Shown here one piece after another: positions 48,979-61,850 of a DNA stretch of 64,000 bases. The first letter of the stretch is position 1. Every line of letters begins with the position of its first letter. The notes below the pieces were generated by a model. That model saw only the letters and a program-made list of their open reading frames with translations, searched no databases and was not told the DNA's origin. The DNA is from Entomohabitans teleogrylli (GTDB lineage: Bacteria; Pseudomonadota; Gammaproteobacteria; Enterobacterales; Enterobacteriaceae), in the NCBI RefSeq assembly GCF_001484765.1, contig NZ_LLXO01000016.1, forward strand, positions 86,744 through 150,743. Reading direction: 5' to 3'. The translations under genes and the position numbers were made by a program.

Positions 48979-49863
48979 ATGGATCAAAAACAGATTGAAG
49001 AGATTGTACGCAGCGTGCTGGCCAGTATCGGGCAGGAGGAAACCGCGCCCGCGGCGCCTGGAACCCCCCCGGCGGCGGCGTCGGCGAGCGATGCTGAAAG
49101 TTGCGCTGTGGATCTTGGCTCCGCGCAGGCGAAAGCGTGGATTGGAGTGCAGCATCCGCACCGCAGCGAAGTATTAAGCGAACTGCGCAACAGCACCGCG
49201 GCGCGGGTGTGTACCGGGCGTGCCGGTCCGCGACCGCGCACTCAGGCGCTGTTGCGTTTTCTGGCCGATCATTCGCGATCGAAAGATACGGTACTCAAAG
49301 AGGTGCCGGCGGAGTGGGTCCAACAGCAGGGGTTGATCGAGGTTCAGTCGGAAATCAGCGATAAAAACCTCTACCTGACCCGTCCGGATATGGGGCGGCG
49401 CCTCAGCCAGCAGGCCATCGATACCCTGAAGTCTCACTGCGTGGCCAATCCGGATGTTCAGGTGGTGATTTCCGACGGCCTGTCCACCGATGCGGTGACC
49501 GCCAACTATGAGGAGATTCTGCCGCCGCTGCTGGCCGGGCTGGAGCAGGCGGGGCTGAAAGTCGGCACGCCGTTTTTCGTACGCTATGGCCGGGTGAAGA
49601 TCGAAGACCAGATTGGCGAACTGCTGGGGGCGAAAGTGGTTGTCCTGCTGGTAGGGGAGCGCCCTGGCCTGGGGCAGTCGGAGAGCCTCTCCTGCTATGC
49701 CGTATACTCGCCCACGGTGGCGAATACCGTGGAGGCGGATCGCACCTGTATTTCCAATATCCACCGCGGCGGCACTCCACCGGTCGAAGCGGCGGCGGTG
49801 ATTGTCGACCTGGCGCAGCGCATGCTGTCCCGAAAGGCATCCGGTATTAATCTGACTCGTTAA
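48979..49863 (+). CDS. eutC: Ethanolamine ammonia-lyase small subunit EutC
   Basis: A 294-residue subunit that binds the cobalamin cofactor with EutB. The N-terminal helix [18 protein letters not shown] is the encapsulation signal; a variable Pro/Ala linker follows. Conserved segments are [45 protein letters not shown] and [22 protein letters not shown]. It lies 16 bases after eutB. Confidence 0.99.
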   Translation: MDQKQIEEIVRSVLASIGQEETAPAAPGTPPAAASASDAESCAVDLGSAQAKAWIGVQHPHRSEVLSELRNSTAARVCTGRAGPRPRTQALLRFLADHSRSKDTVLKEVPAEWVQQQGLIEVQSEISDKNLYLTRPDMGRRLSQQAIDTLKSHCVANPDVQVVISDGLSTDAVTANYEEILPPLLAGLEQAGLKVGTPFFVRYGRVKIEDQIGELLGAKVVVLLVGERPGLGQSESLSCYAVYSPTVANTVEADRTCISNIHRGGTPPVEAAAVIVDLAQRMLSRKASGINLTR

Positions 49864-49878
49864 ACGGAGTTTTTTATC

Positions 49879-50538
49879 ATGGCAGCATTAGATTTGATTA
49901 CCCCTTCGGTAAAAGCCATGCGCGTGATCGCCTCGGTCAGCGAGGGTTTTGCCAGAGAGCTGAAGCTTGCGAAGCATATTCGTAGTCTGGGACTCATTAC
50001 TGCGGATTCGGATGACGTAACCTACATTGCGGCGGATGAAGCGACCAAACAGGCGCTGGTAGAAGTGGTGTATGGCCGTTCGCTGTATGCCGGCGCGGCC
50101 CACAGCCCGTCGCCGACCTCCGGCGAGGTGTTGATTATGCTCGGCGGGCCGAACCCGGCGGAAGTGCGCGCCGGTCTCGACGCGATGGTCGCCACCATTG
50201 AACAGGGGCCGGCTTTTCAGTGGGCCAGCGATGCGCAGGACAGCGCGTTTCTGGCTCACCTGGTGTCGCGCACCGGCTCGTATCTGTCGGCAATGTCCGG
50301 AATTCAGCTCGGCGATCCGCTGGCTTATCTGGTGGCGCCGCCGCTGGAGGCGACTTTCGGTATCGACGCCGCTCTGAAAGCCGCCGATGTGCAACTGGTC
50401 ACTTATGTGCCGCCGCCGTCGGAAACCAACTATTCCGCGGCGTTTATGACCGGCAGCCAGGCCGCCTGTAAAGCTGCCTGTAACGCGTTTGCCGACGCGG
50501 TGCTGGATGTGGCTCGCTGTCCGATACAGAAAGCCTGA
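49879..50538 (+). CDS. eutL: Trimeric tandem-BMC shell protein EutL
   Basis: A 219-residue shell protein (same as E. coli) made of two permuted BMC domains; its trimers have a gated central pore. Family segments: the N-terminal [35 protein letters not shown] and the C-terminal [26 protein letters not shown] stretch. It is between eutC and eutK with 11- to 15-base gaps. Confidence 0.98.
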   Translation: MAALDLITPSVKAMRVIASVSEGFARELKLAKHIRSLGLITADSDDVTYIAADEATKQALVEVVYGRSLYAGAAHSPSPTSGEVLIMLGGPNPAEVRAGLDAMVATIEQGPAFQWASDAQDSAFLAHLVSRTGSYLSAMSGIQLGDPLAYLVAPPLEATFGIDAALKAADVQLVTYVPPPSETNYSAAFMTGSQAACKAACNAFADAVLDVARCPIQKA

Positions 50539-50549
50539 CGGAGGGAACC

Positions 50550-51029
50550 GTGATCAATGCGCTTGGGTTACTGGAAGTCTCGGGTATGGCGGCCGGCATT
50601 GATGCCGCCGATGCGATGCTGAAAGCCGCCAGCGTGCGCCTGCTGAGCCACCAGGTGCTGGATCCTGGCAAGGTGACGCTGGTGGTGGAGGGGGATCTCG
50701 CCGCCTGCCGGGCGGCGCTGGATGCCGGGGCCGCCGCGGCCTCGCGCAGCGGAACGGTGATTAGCCGCAAAGAGATTGGCCGTCCGGACCCGGATACCGA
50801 ACGCCTGGTCGATGGATTTCGTCCCAGGTCTGACGGCGCGGCGCCGGCTACCTTTGATGACGCGCCGCTGCTGGAGGCTCTTGGCGCTCAGCGCCAGGGG
50901 ATGACCAGCGGCGAAGTCTCCGCCAGCTTCGGCTGGCCTCTTGAGCAGGCGCGTATTCGCCTGGAACAGCTCTGGCAGCAGGGGAAAGTACAAAAACGCG
51001 GCAGTCGGTATCGCCGGAAAAAAACATAG
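50550..51029 (+). CDS. eutK: Shell protein EutK with C-terminal nucleic-acid-binding-like domain
   Basis: A 159-residue protein (E. coli about 166). Residues 1-85 are one BMC domain (INALGLLEVSGMAAGIDAADAMLKAASVRLL). After a variable linker the last 55 residues form a basic winged-helix-like domain ending KRGSRYRRKKT, which in E. coli has been proposed to bind nucleic acid. The start is GTG with GGAGGGAACC upstream. Confidence 0.96.
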   Translation: MINALGLLEVSGMAAGIDAADAMLKAASVRLLSHQVLDPGKVTLVVEGDLAACRAALDAGAAAASRSGTVISRKEIGRPDPDTERLVDGFRPRSDGAAPATFDDAPLLEALGAQRQGMTSGEVSASFGWPLEQARIRLEQLWQQGKVQKRGSRYRRKKT

Positions 51030-51089
51030 TCTGGCGCGGGGCGCGCGGCCCGGAGAGATAAGGCCGCGCTCTCCTGCGGGGATGGGATC

Positions 51090-52145
51090 ATGAGAAAGAA
51101 AATTGCTGCAAATCTGCACCATCTTTATCGTGAAACGTTGCCTGAAGATGTCCGGCTGTCGCCGCTGGCGGAGGATGAAAACGTTCACCAGCGGCAAACC
51201 CGGGATGTTTATGAACACGCCTGTACCATTACCGCCTGGCAGCAGCTCTACGATCAGCTACAACCGGGGGAATTTCGCGGCGAACTGACGGAAATTCTGC
51301 TGGATGAGATTCAGGTTTTCCGCGAATACACCAGCCTGGCGCTGCGCCAGTCCTGTATGGTGTGGCCGAACGCCTGGTGGTTTGGCGTACCGGCGGTGCG
51401 CAGCGCGCCGAGGGGCTATATCGGCGCCCAGGAGCTGGGCCGCGAAGAGATAGCCACCCGGCCCGGCGGCCATGAGTTTGAATTGAGCACCCCGGATGAT
51501 TACACCATTCTCGGGGTGGTTATCTCCGATGAGACGTTATTCGAACACGCCGGAGTGTTTCACCGCCCGGAGCGGCTGCGGTTGTTGCTCGAATGCTACC
51601 CGGCGCTGGACGTGCCGGCGGCGAAAAAGGAGGCGCTGTGGCAATTTGTGCATCAGGCGCTGGCGACCTTCAGCAATCAGCCGGACAGTCTGCAGCAGAC
51701 CAATGTGCGCAAAGTGTTGAGTCATAATCTGCTGGTGGCGATGAGCGAACTGTTGGAAAACGCCCATCCGGTGATGTCGCCGGAAAGCGCCCATTTGCAC
51801 AGCTATCGGCGGCTGGTCTCCCGGGCCAGAGAGCGGGTACTGGAGCAGATGTCGGAGCCGGTGACGGTGCTGGATTTGTGCCGCGAGTTACACGTCAGCC
51901 GCCGTACCTTGCAGAACGCTTTTCATACGCTGCTGGGGATTGGTCCCAATATGTGGCTCAAGCGGATCCGCCTGAACGCGGTGCGGCGCGAGTTGATAAG
52001 CCCGTGGTCGCCGTTCCATACCGTGAAAGATGCCGCGCTACAGTGGGGGTTCTGGCACCTCGGGCAGTTCGCTACCGACTACCAGCGCCTGTTTAATGAA
52101 AAACCGTCGGCAACGCTGAGCGGGCGGCTGAGAATGGTCGGATAG
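51090..52145 (+). CDS. eutR: AraC-family activator EutR
   Basis: A 351-residue regulator (E. coli 350) that senses ethanolamine plus adenosylcobalamin and activates the eut operon. The sensory part is residues 1-235; the AraC-type DNA-binding domain has two helix-turn-helix units, [20 protein letters not shown] and [29 protein letters not shown]. It is the last gene, 61 bases after eutK, giving positive feedback if read from the operon promoter. Confidence 0.98.
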   Translation: MRKKIAANLHHLYRETLPEDVRLSPLAEDENVHQRQTRDVYEHACTITAWQQLYDQLQPGEFRGELTEILLDEIQVFREYTSLALRQSCMVWPNAWWFGVPAVRSAPRGYIGAQELGREEIATRPGGHEFELSTPDDYTILGVVISDETLFEHAGVFHRPERLRLLLECYPALDVPAAKKEALWQFVHQALATFSNQPDSLQQTNVRKVLSHNLLVAMSELLENAHPVMSPESAHLHSYRRLVSRARERVLEQMSEPVTVLDLCRELHVSRRTLQNAFHTLLGIGPNMWLKRIRLNAVRRELISPWSPFHTVKDAALQWGFWHLGQFATDYQRLFNEKPSATLSGRLRMVG

Positions 52146-52210
52146 GGCTGGGGGTAAACTCTTTGCGCTGCGGATAACCAGGCCGCGCTGCGGCGCGGCT
52201 CAGGTTGCTG

Positions 52211-52246
52211 ATAAAGGAGGAAAAAGCGTGTTTTTTCCTCCTTTAT
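52211..52246. terminator. Bidirectional terminator between eutR and aegA
   Basis: A perfect 15-bp inverted repeat, ATAAAGGAGGAAAAA / TTTTTCCTCCTTTAT, with a 6-base loop. It ends both the eut operon and aegA, which converge here. Confidence 0.85.
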
Positions 52247-52351
52247 GATTATCAGTTGAAAATCACTGTATTGACTCTCCATCTGGCTATATCGGCAATT
52301 GAGCTGAGGCTGTCATCAATCCCGCCAGCTCTGTCGCCCCAACTGGCGGCG

Positions 52352-54684
<2,333 letters not shown>

Positions 54685-56370
54685 ATGGTTAAACGTCCCG
54701 TATCAACAAGCCTGGCCCGGGCATTTTTTTATATCGTCCTGCTTTCTCTGCTGACGACCGGCGTGGCGCTCCTGATGCTGGCCAGCAGCCTGCGGGACGC
54801 GGAGGCGGTCAATATGTCCGGCTCCCTGCGGATGCAAAGTTACCGACTGGGGTACGATTTGCAGGGCAACCACTCCGATCTGCAACTGCACCGCCAGCAG
54901 TACGCCCGCACCCTTGATTCGCCGGTCCTGCGCATGCTCGACAGCCGCTGGGTGCCCGGTGACGTCCGCGAACGCTATACGGCGCTACATAATAACTGGC
55001 GGCAGATGGACGCACGTCTCCAGGCCGGAGATCTGGCGTGGTATCAGCAAAATATTACCGATTACGTTGAGCAAATCGATCTCTTCGTGTTGGCTATCCA
55101 GCACCATGCGGAGCGCAAGATGATGCTGGTGGTCGTGATATCCGTGCTCGGCTTTATGGCGATTTTCACCCTGGTGTTTTTCACTCTGCGACGTATTCGT
55201 CATCAGGTGGTTAACCCATTGAATCAACTGGTAGCCGCCAGTGAATCGATCGAACAAGGGCAGTTTTCCCACGTTCCTCTGGACACTTCACTGCCCAACG
55301 AACTGGGGCTGCTCGGGCAAACCTTTATGCGCATGACCGATGAACTGGAAAAGCTTTATCGCTCGCTGGAGGAAAAAGTTCATCAGAAAACCCTGAGCCT
55401 GCAGGAGACCAAGCGAACGATAGAAGTGCTGTACCACTGTTCCCAGGCCCTGAATGTCGGCACTATCGATCAGCACTGTTTCCGGCAGATTCTGCAGATT
55501 ATTCACCAGTCGGAGGCCATGGATTACCTGGAAATGCAGATTGGCGATAACTGGCAACTGGCGGAAGGGGCTGTGGTCGAGGGGACGGAGTGGCAGAGTG
55601 TGCCCATTACCACCCAGGAGGCGGTTCTCGGGAAACTGCGCTGGCAGAGCCAGAAAAAACGGCCCTCGCCGCAGTTGATGCAGAGCGTGGCCAATATGCT
55701 GGGACGCGGGGTCTATTTTAATCAGGCGCAAAAACACTACCAGCAACTACTGTTAATGGAAGAGCGCGCGACGATCGCCCGCGAGCTGCACGATTCGCTG
55801 GCGCAGGTGCTTTCTTATCTGCGTATCCAACTGGCGCTGCTGCGGCGCGCCGTGCCGGAGGAAAACCACAGCGCGCAGCAGATTATTCATGATTTTACCC
55901 AGGCGCTGAATGACGCCTATCGTCAACTGAGGGAGCTGTTAGCGACGTTCCGATTGACGCTGCAGCAGGCGGATTTGCCCGCCGCGCTGCAGGAGATGAT
56001 GGCGCCGCTGCGCGAACAGACCAGCGCGACGATTTCCGTTGATTGTCGCCTGCCGAGCCAGGCGCTCGACGCGCCGCGCCAGGTTCATTTGCTGCAAATC
56101 ATTCGCGAAGCGGTGTTAAATGCCATTAAACACGCTGATGCTACCGAGATCTCGGTACGCTGCCAGGCAAATCCGATCGACGGCGATACGGTGGAAATCT
56201 GCGATAATGGCCGTGGCATTGAAAGTCTTGAGGAGCCTCAGGGGCATTACGGACTGAATATTATGCAGGAACGAGCGGCAAGGCTGGGGGGAACGCTGGA
56301 AATATCCCGCCGGTCCCAGGGAGGTACCCGGGTGTTGGTGACATTGCCTGCCAGCACCGGCGTACTGTAG
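54685..56370 (+). CDS. narQ: Nitrate/nitrite sensor kinase NarQ
   Basis: A 561-residue sensor (E. coli 566). Two membrane helices (about 14-36 and 145-167) enclose the periplasmic nitrate-binding bundle with the P-box AVNMSGSLRMQSYRLGYDL. A HAMP domain, signalling helix and a cysteine-containing central module follow. The HPK7-type kinase core has EERATIARELHDSLAQVLSYLRIQL with the phospho-acceptor His and ends with DNGRGI and HYGLNIMQERAARLGG. narP follows 44 bases downstream. Confidence 0.97.
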   Translation: MVKRPVSTSLARAFFYIVLLSLLTTGVALLMLASSLRDAEAVNMSGSLRMQSYRLGYDLQGNHSDLQLHRQQYARTLDSPVLRMLDSRWVPGDVRERYTALHNNWRQMDARLQAGDLAWYQQNITDYVEQIDLFVLAIQHHAERKMMLVVVISVLGFMAIFTLVFFTLRRIRHQVVNPLNQLVAASESIEQGQFSHVPLDTSLPNELGLLGQTFMRMTDELEKLYRSLEEKVHQKTLSLQETKRTIEVLYHCSQALNVGTIDQHCFRQILQIIHQSEAMDYLEMQIGDNWQLAEGAVVEGTEWQSVPITTQEAVLGKLRWQSQKKRPSPQLMQSVANMLGRGVYFNQAQKHYQQLLLMEERATIARELHDSLAQVLSYLRIQLALLRRAVPEENHSAQQIIHDFTQALNDAYRQLRELLATFRLTLQQADLPAALQEMMAPLREQTSATISVDCRLPSQALDAPRQVHLLQIIREAVLNAIKHADATEISVRCQANPIDGDTVEICDNGRGIESLEEPQGHYGLNIMQERAARLGGTLEISRRSQGGTRVLVTLPASTGVL

Positions 56371-56414
56371 CCGTACAGGCGCAATACAAAAAAATGATAA
56401 GACTGGAGTCAGCA

Positions 56415-57059
56415 ATGTCACACAAAGCGCACTATGACGTACTCATCGTCGACGATCACCCGCTGATGCGCCGGGGAATTCGACAGCTTCTGGATATTGA
56501 CGATGCATTTAATATCGTCGGGGAAGCCAGCAGCGGCAGCGAGGCTATCGCGCTGGCTTCCCGTCTCTCGCCGGATCTGATTCTGTTAGATCTGAATATG
56601 AAAGGCCTCAGCGGTCTGGATACCCTGCGCGCTCTGCGTCGCGACGGCGTCAGCGCGCGGGTGATTATCCTGACGGTTTCCGACGCGCGCAGTGATATTT
56701 ATGCCCTGGTGGACGCCGGCGCGGATGGCTATCTGCTTAAGGACAGCGATCCGGATGCGCTGCTGGAGGCGATTCGCGAAGGGGCCGACGGCGGCGAAGC
56801 CTTCAGCGAGCAGGTGCGCCAGTATCTAAAAAACCGCCATAATGAGAGCGGCGAGCAGGATCCCTTTCGTATGCTGACCGAACGGGAACTGGATGTGCTT
56901 CAGGAAGTGGCGCGCGGACTGTCTAACAAACAGATCGCCGCCACGCTGCATATTTCGGAAGAGACGGTCAAAGTCCATATTCGTAACTTACTGCGCAAGC
57001 TCAATGTGCGCTCCCGGGTGGCGGCGACGGTGCTGTTTCTGGAAAACCGGGGTATCTGA
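56415..57059 (+). CDS. narP: Nitrate/nitrite response regulator NarP
   Basis: A 214-residue NarL/FixJ-type regulator. It is NarP rather than NarL: the receiver has DDHPLMRRGIRQLLDID, LLDLNMKGLSGLDTLRALRRDGV and LTVSDARSDIYALVDAGADGYLLKDSDPDALLEAIR, and the DNA-binding end is LSNKQIAATLHISEETVKVHIRNLLRKLNVRSRVAATVLFL, all near-identical to E. coli NarP. The start at 56415 (MSHK) has GGAG upstream; an ATG at 56394 does not. In E. coli narP is unlinked to narQ; here they form an apparent operon. Confidence 0.95.
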   Translation: MSHKAHYDVLIVDDHPLMRRGIRQLLDIDDAFNIVGEASSGSEAIALASRLSPDLILLDLNMKGLSGLDTLRALRRDGVSARVIILTVSDARSDIYALVDAGADGYLLKDSDPDALLEAIREGADGGEAFSEQVRQYLKNRHNESGEQDPFRMLTERELDVLQEVARGLSNKQIAATLHISEETVKVHIRNLLRKLNVRSRVAATVLFLENRGI

Positions 57060-57632
57060 CTGACCGGCAATGCCCCCTTTTTTATGAGGGGATAACCACG
57101 CGCAGGCCCGGCAGCTTGTCCGGGCAGGGTAAATCTGTGCTGATTCGGTCAATCCGCGGCGGTGGTCTCTGGTCCTGTAAAACAGCAGTAGGATAATGGC
57201 GTGGTGTCCGGCGGCAGTCGGCGGGTTCCCGATAGCGGCAAAGGCTGTAAAAACCGGACGCGAGCGGGTTATATTCGGTAACCTGAAGAAACTGGAGGAA
57301 GACATAAATAACCAGAATGTTATTTACAATATCTCCTCAATTTCTCCACGTTTATCCCGGCGCTTACCGCTAAAGTGATTGCGGCTGTTAATAATAATAA
57401 TCCGTAGCGTTTATTCCCGTGGGCATTATTGACGCAGGCAGTTTGAACATCGACAGCGCGTAGCCGCCGGCATGTACACGCAGTGCATCCGGATTTACTC
57501 GCTTTTGCTTATCTTTTACGTGCCCTCGTGGCGCGCAGGGGCGCATTTTTGTGAGTCGTGTTCTGGTTCGCTACTGCAGGCGCAATAGTCCAGGTGGGAT
57601 GCACTCCACGTATTCTGTGAGGTTCCTGAGGT
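57060..57632. other. Intergenic region between narP and acrD
   Basis: About 570 bases. A weak CCCCT...AGGGG hairpin follows narP near 57073-57091, and AAATAAC-CAGAAT-GTTATTT forms a short stem at 57305-57324. I could not identify a BaeR or CpxR box, although those systems control acrD in E. coli. A 60-codon frame at 57196 is not convincing. Confidence 0.4.
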
Positions 57633-60600
57633 ATGGCTAACTTTTTTATCGATCGCCCAATTTTTGCCTGGGTGATAGCCATCATCCTGTGTCTGACCGG
57701 CGCCATGGCGATAACGTCTCTGCCGGTAGAACAATACCCCGATCTCGCGCCGCCCAACGTGCGTATTTCGGCAAACTATCCGGGGGCTTCAGCGCAAACG
57801 CTGGAAAACACCGTCACCCAGGTTATCGAGCAGAACATGACCGGTCTCGATAATCTGATGTATATGTCTTCCCAGAGCAGTAATACCGGTCGGGCCACCG
57901 TTTCCCTGACATTCGCCGCCGGTACTGACCCCGACGAAGCCGTGCAGCAGGTGCAGAACCAGCTGCAGAGCGCGATGCGTAAACTGCCGCAGTCGGTACA
58001 AAGCCAGGGGGTAACGGTCAGAAAAACCGGCGATACCAACATTCTGACCATCGCCTTTGTATCCACCGACGGCAGCATGGATAAGCAGGATATCTCCGAC
58101 TACGTTGCCAGTAATATTCAGGATCCGCTGAGCCGGGTTAACGGCGTCGGTGATATTGATGCCTATGGCTCTCAGTATTCGATGCGTATCTGGCTCGATC
58201 CCACCAAACTGAACAGCTACCAGCTCACTACCCAGGATGTGGTTAACGCCATCCAGTCCCAGAATAACCAGATAGCGGTGGGTCAACTGGGGGGAACGCC
58301 GGCGGTGGATCGCCAGGCGTTGAACGCCACCATTAACGCCCAGTCGATGCTACAGACGCCGGCCCAGTTCCGGGCTATTACGCTGCGGGTAAATAAGGAT
58401 GGTTCGCTGGTGACCCTCGGCGATGTGGCGGAAGTCGAAATGGGGGCGGAGAACTATGATTACCTGAGCCGCTATAACGGTAACCCCGCTTCCGGCCTGG
58501 GGGTCAAACTGGCCTCCGGTGCCAATGAAATGGCTACGGCGAAGCTGGTGCTCGACAGGCTGGATGAGCTTTCCGCCTATTTCCCCCAGGGACTGGAATA
58601 CAAGGTGGCCTATGAGACCACCTCCTTCGTGAAGGCGTCGATTCAGGACGTGGTCAAAACCCTGTTCGAAGCGGTGCTGCTGGTCTTTCTGGTGATGTAC
58701 CTGTTCCTGCAAAACTTCCGCGCGACGCTGATCCCGACCATTGCCGTTCCGGTGGTGCTGCTCGGTACCTTTGCGGTGCTGTATACCTTCGGTTATAGCA
58801 TTAACACCCTGACCATGTTCGCCATGGTGCTGGCGATCGGCCTGCTGGTGGATGACGCCATCGTGGTGGTGGAAAACGTCGAACGTATTATGAGCGAGGA
58901 GGGGCTGTCGCCGAAAAAAGCCACCCGTAAATCAATGGGACAAATTCAGGGAGCGCTGGTCGGTATTGCGATGGTGCTCTCAGCGGTGTTCGTGCCAATG
59001 GCCTTTTTTGGCGGCACCACCGGGGCGATTTACCGACAGTTCTCGATAACCATTGTTTCAGCGATGGTGCTTTCGGTACTAGTGGCGATGATTTTGACCC
59101 CCGCGCTGTGCGCCACCATGCTTAAGCCCCTGAAAAAGGGTGAGCATCATGGTCGCAAAGGTTTCTTCGGCTGGTTTAACCGCATGTTTAACCGCAACAC
59201 GGAACGCTATGAGCGCGGCGTGGCGAAAATATTGCACCGTAGCGTGCGCTGGATGCTGATCTATGTGCTGTTGCTGGGGGGGATGGTATTCCTGTTTCTG
59301 CGTCTTCCTACCTCATTCCTGCCGCAGGAAGATAAAGGGATGTTTCTGACGTCGGTGCAATTGCCCAGCGGTTCCACCCAGCAGCAGACTCTGCAGGTGG
59401 TGGAAAAGATTGAGAACTACTTCCATACGCAGGAAAAGGACAACATTGTATCGGTGTTTGCCACCGTCGGCTCCGGCCCGGGGGGAAATGGTCAGAACGT
59501 GGCGCGTATGTTTGTGCGCCTGAAGGACTGGAGTGAACGCGACCCGAAAACCGGTTCGTCTTTTGCGATCATCGAGCGGGCGACTAAAGCCTTTCGCGAT
59601 ATTAAGGAAGCGCGGGTGACCGCCAACAGCCCGGCCGCCATTAACGGTCTGGGCAGCGCCGCCGGTTTTGATATGGAATTGCAGGATCACGCCGGCGCCG
59701 GGCATAACGCGCTGATGGCGGCCCGCGATCAGTTACTGGAACTCGCCGGTAAGCAGCCTGAGTTGACTCGCGTACGCCACAACGGCCTGGACGACAGCCC
59801 ACAGTTGCAAATTGATATCGATCAGCGCAAAGCCCAGGCGCTGGGCGTCTCGATTGATGATATCAACAACACGCTGCAAACCGCCTGGGGCTCCAGCTAT
59901 ATCAATGACTTTATGGATCGCGGCCGCGTCAAGAAAGTGTATGTGCAGTCCGCGGCCCGCTACCGCATGTTGCCGGATGATATCAACCTCTGGTATGTGC
60001 GTAACAGCAGCGGCAGTATGGTGCCATTCTCTGCTTTCGCGACCTCACGCTGGGAGAGCGGCTCCCCGCGTCTGGAACGCTACAACGGCTATTCGGCGCT
60101 GGAGATTGTCGGCGAAGCAGCCCCGGGAGTCAGTACCGGGACGGCAATGGATATTATGGAAAACCTGGTGCGTCAACTGCCGGGGAACTTCGGTCTCGAG
60201 TGGACGGGAATGTCTTATCAGGAGCGGCTGTCCGGGGCTCAGGCGCCGGCGCTGTACGCGATTTCACTGCTGGTGGTCTTCCTGTGTCTGGCTGCGCTGT
60301 ATGAGAGCTGGTCGGTGCCATTCTCGGTCATGCTGGTGGTGCCGCTGGGAGTTATCGGCGCGCTGCTGGCGACCTGGATGCGCGGCCTGGAAAATGACGT
60401 CTATTTCCAGGTGGGCCTGCTGACGGTGATTGGCCTGGCGGCGAAAAACGCCATTTTGATCGTCGAATTTGCCAATGATCTCAACGCCCGCGGTCAGGAT
60501 TTGCTGGCGGCGACGCTCAACGCCTGCCGTCAGCGTCTGCGGCCGATTCTGATGACATCGCTGGCCTTTATCTTCGGCGTGTTGCCCATGGCTACCAGCA

Positions 60601-60749
60601 GCGGAGCGGGTTCCAGCAGTCAGCACGCCGTGGGCACCGGGGTGATGGGGGGGATGATTTCCGCCACGGTGCTGGCTATCTTTTTCGTGCCGCTGTTTTT
60701 TGTGCTGGTGCGGCGCCGCTTCCCGCAGCGCGAACATCACGAGGATTAA
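57633..60749 (+). CDS. acrD: RND multidrug efflux transporter AcrD
   Basis: A 1038-residue inner membrane pump (E. coli 1037) that works with AcrA and TolC and exports aminoglycosides and other hydrophilic drugs. Twelve membrane helices and two large periplasmic loops are in the usual places. The proton-relay aspartates lie in [21 protein letters not shown] (helix 4), with the Lys in helix 10 near [15 protein letters not shown]. It is nearly identical to E. coli AcrD in long stretches, so AcrD rather than AcrB is clear. Confidence 0.98.
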   Translation: MANFFIDRPIFAWVIAIILCLTGAMAITSLPVEQYPDLAPPNVRISANYPGASAQTLENTVTQVIEQNMTGLDNLMYMSSQSSNTGRATVSLTFAAGTDPDEAVQQVQNQLQSAMRKLPQSVQSQGVTVRKTGDTNILTIAFVSTDGSMDKQDISDYVASNIQDPLSRVNGVGDIDAYGSQYSMRIWLDPTKLNSYQLTTQDVVNAIQSQNNQIAVGQLGGTPAVDRQALNATINAQSMLQTPAQFRAITLRVNKDGSLVTLGDVAEVEMGAENYDYLSRYNGNPASGLGVKLASGANEMATAKLVLDRLDELSAYFPQGLEYKVAYETTSFVKASIQDVVKTLFEAVLLVFLVMYLFLQNFRATLIPTIAVPVVLLGTFAVLYTFGYSINTLTMFAMVLAIGLLVDDAIVVVENVERIMSEEGLSPKKATRKSMGQIQGALVGIAMVLSAVFVPMAFFGGTTGAIYRQFSITIVSAMVLSVLVAMILTPALCATMLKPLKKGEHHGRKGFFGWFNRMFNRNTERYERGVAKILHRSVRWMLIYVLLLGGMVFLFLRLPTSFLPQEDKGMFLTSVQLPSGSTQQQTLQVVEKIENYFHTQEKDNIVSVFATVGSGPGGNGQNVARMFVRLKDWSERDPKTGSSFAIIERATKAFRDIKEARVTANSPAAINGLGSAAGFDMELQDHAGAGHNALMAARDQLLELAGKQPELTRVRHNGLDDSPQLQIDIDQRKAQALGVSIDDINNTLQTAWGSSYINDFMDRGRVKKVYVQSAARYRMLPDDINLWYVRNSSGSMVPFSAFATSRWESGSPRLERYNGYSALEIVGEAAPGVSTGTAMDIMENLVRQLPGNFGLEWTGMSYQERLSGAQAPALYAISLLVVFLCLAALYESWSVPFSVMLVVPLGVIGALLATWMRGLENDVYFQVGLLTVIGLAAKNAILIVEFANDLNARGQDLLAATLNACRQRLRPILMTSLAFIFGVLPMATSSGAGSSSQHAVGTGVMGGMISATVLAIFFVPLFFVLVRRRFPQREHHED

Positions 60750-60861
60750 GCTGATAACGGACCCGACCCGGAAGCGCGCTCCCGGGCCGGGTTAAAAAAT
60801 GTGCCAGTGCTGTGGTTTACCGGAACAATCTGCGCATCCGGAATGTTTGTCATCAATACCG

Positions 60862-60899
60862 AACAAAAAAGGCGACCGGTCAGGGTCGCCTTTTTTGTT
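60862..60899. terminator. Bidirectional terminator between acrD and ypfM
   Basis: Perfect 16-bp arms (AACAAAAAAGGCGACC / GGTCGCCTTTTTTGTT) around a 6-base loop, with A and T runs suited to both strands. Confidence 0.9.
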
Positions 60900-60953
60900 G
60901 GAGATTTCTTAGCCCCTGGTGAGGGCAATCACACTGCTTCAAATCTGGTCAGA

Positions 60954-61013
60954 TTACTTACGAAGCATATTTTCGATGAAATCCTTCCAGTTTCCTAATT
61001 CACGCTCAATCAT
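60954..61013 (-). CDS. ypfM: Small protein YpfM (19 residues)
   Basis: A 20-codon gene reading MIERELGNWKDFIENMLRK and stop, one residue different from E. coli YpfM as I recall it. GAGG lies about 7 bases upstream of the ATG. It is a short amphipathic, partly acidic peptide; the function is unknown. It sits between acrD and yffB on the opposite strand, as in E. coli, and ends 55 bases before the shared terminator. Confidence 0.88.
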   Translation of the reverse strand: MIERELGNWKDFIENMLRK

Positions 61014-61850
61014 AACAGCCTCTTACTTATTCTTTACTATTATACGAAAACCCAGGCGCCCGGAAAATAGCCTTTTACGAATTGCTACAATTGTTGTTAC
61101 TGAACGGCGACCCGGCTTCGTTGGAATAACTATGCGCCAGCAGCGTTACATATAATGTGACAGACAGCAATAATTCAACATGTTCAGCGCCAGCCGATCG
61201 CCATTTAGGATATTTTCCCTTTCTTTTGCTGTTGTGCGACGCTTTGGATGGTGTTGCCCGCGCGCTGCCACGGACAGGGCGATTTCCGGCGTATTGTACG
61301 GGTATCAGATAACTCCAGCATGTCAGGCATCTGCGGCGAGGTGGGTGCGGCAAATAGCGTGATTAAAATTGTCATACATTAATATCATCAGCAGATTCTT
61401 ATTTATTAAAAATACCTTTGTAAATCTTTTCGGAAAAATCGCCGGGTTGTTGAGATTTATCTGCCGTGTGCATTTTTTGTTACCACATCACGCCGGGAAT
61501 ACTTGCCTGAATGACCAGGATATTCAAGTTTACTGCCCGGAAAGTAATCAAAAGGTAATATTTAGCTCTGATTCATAACATCAGTGTAATTGATGAAGAA
61601 AAAAACTGCTGAACGGCTGACAAATTATTCGTTTTTTTTGAACAATCGCACTACACATCGCCTAATCGGTCCGGCGCCAGCAAAACTGTCGCACACCCCA
61701 GTCCGCCGCGATTTCTCCTCGCCGCTGAGTTGCCAGGCGGATACCATAACCTTCTGGATTTGCGACCCATTTTACTGGCATTATCACCCTTTCCACCTGC
61801 CAGATGTACCCCGTCTGTCACTGAATACAATGACAAGGTAGTTTTGCGCT
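61014..61850. other. AT-rich intergenic region between ypfM and yffB
   Basis: About 840 bases with no convincing gene. A 69-codon frame at 61369 begins with TTG and has no ribosome site. AT-rich stretches with A and T runs (61370-61650) alternate with GC-rich ones, which suggests a patchwork of acquired DNA. The yffB promoter should lie at the right end. Confidence 0.4.

Noticed and set aside
61369..61578. 69-codon frame in the ypfM-yffB gap
   Set aside because: TTG start without a ribosome site; no recognisable protein.
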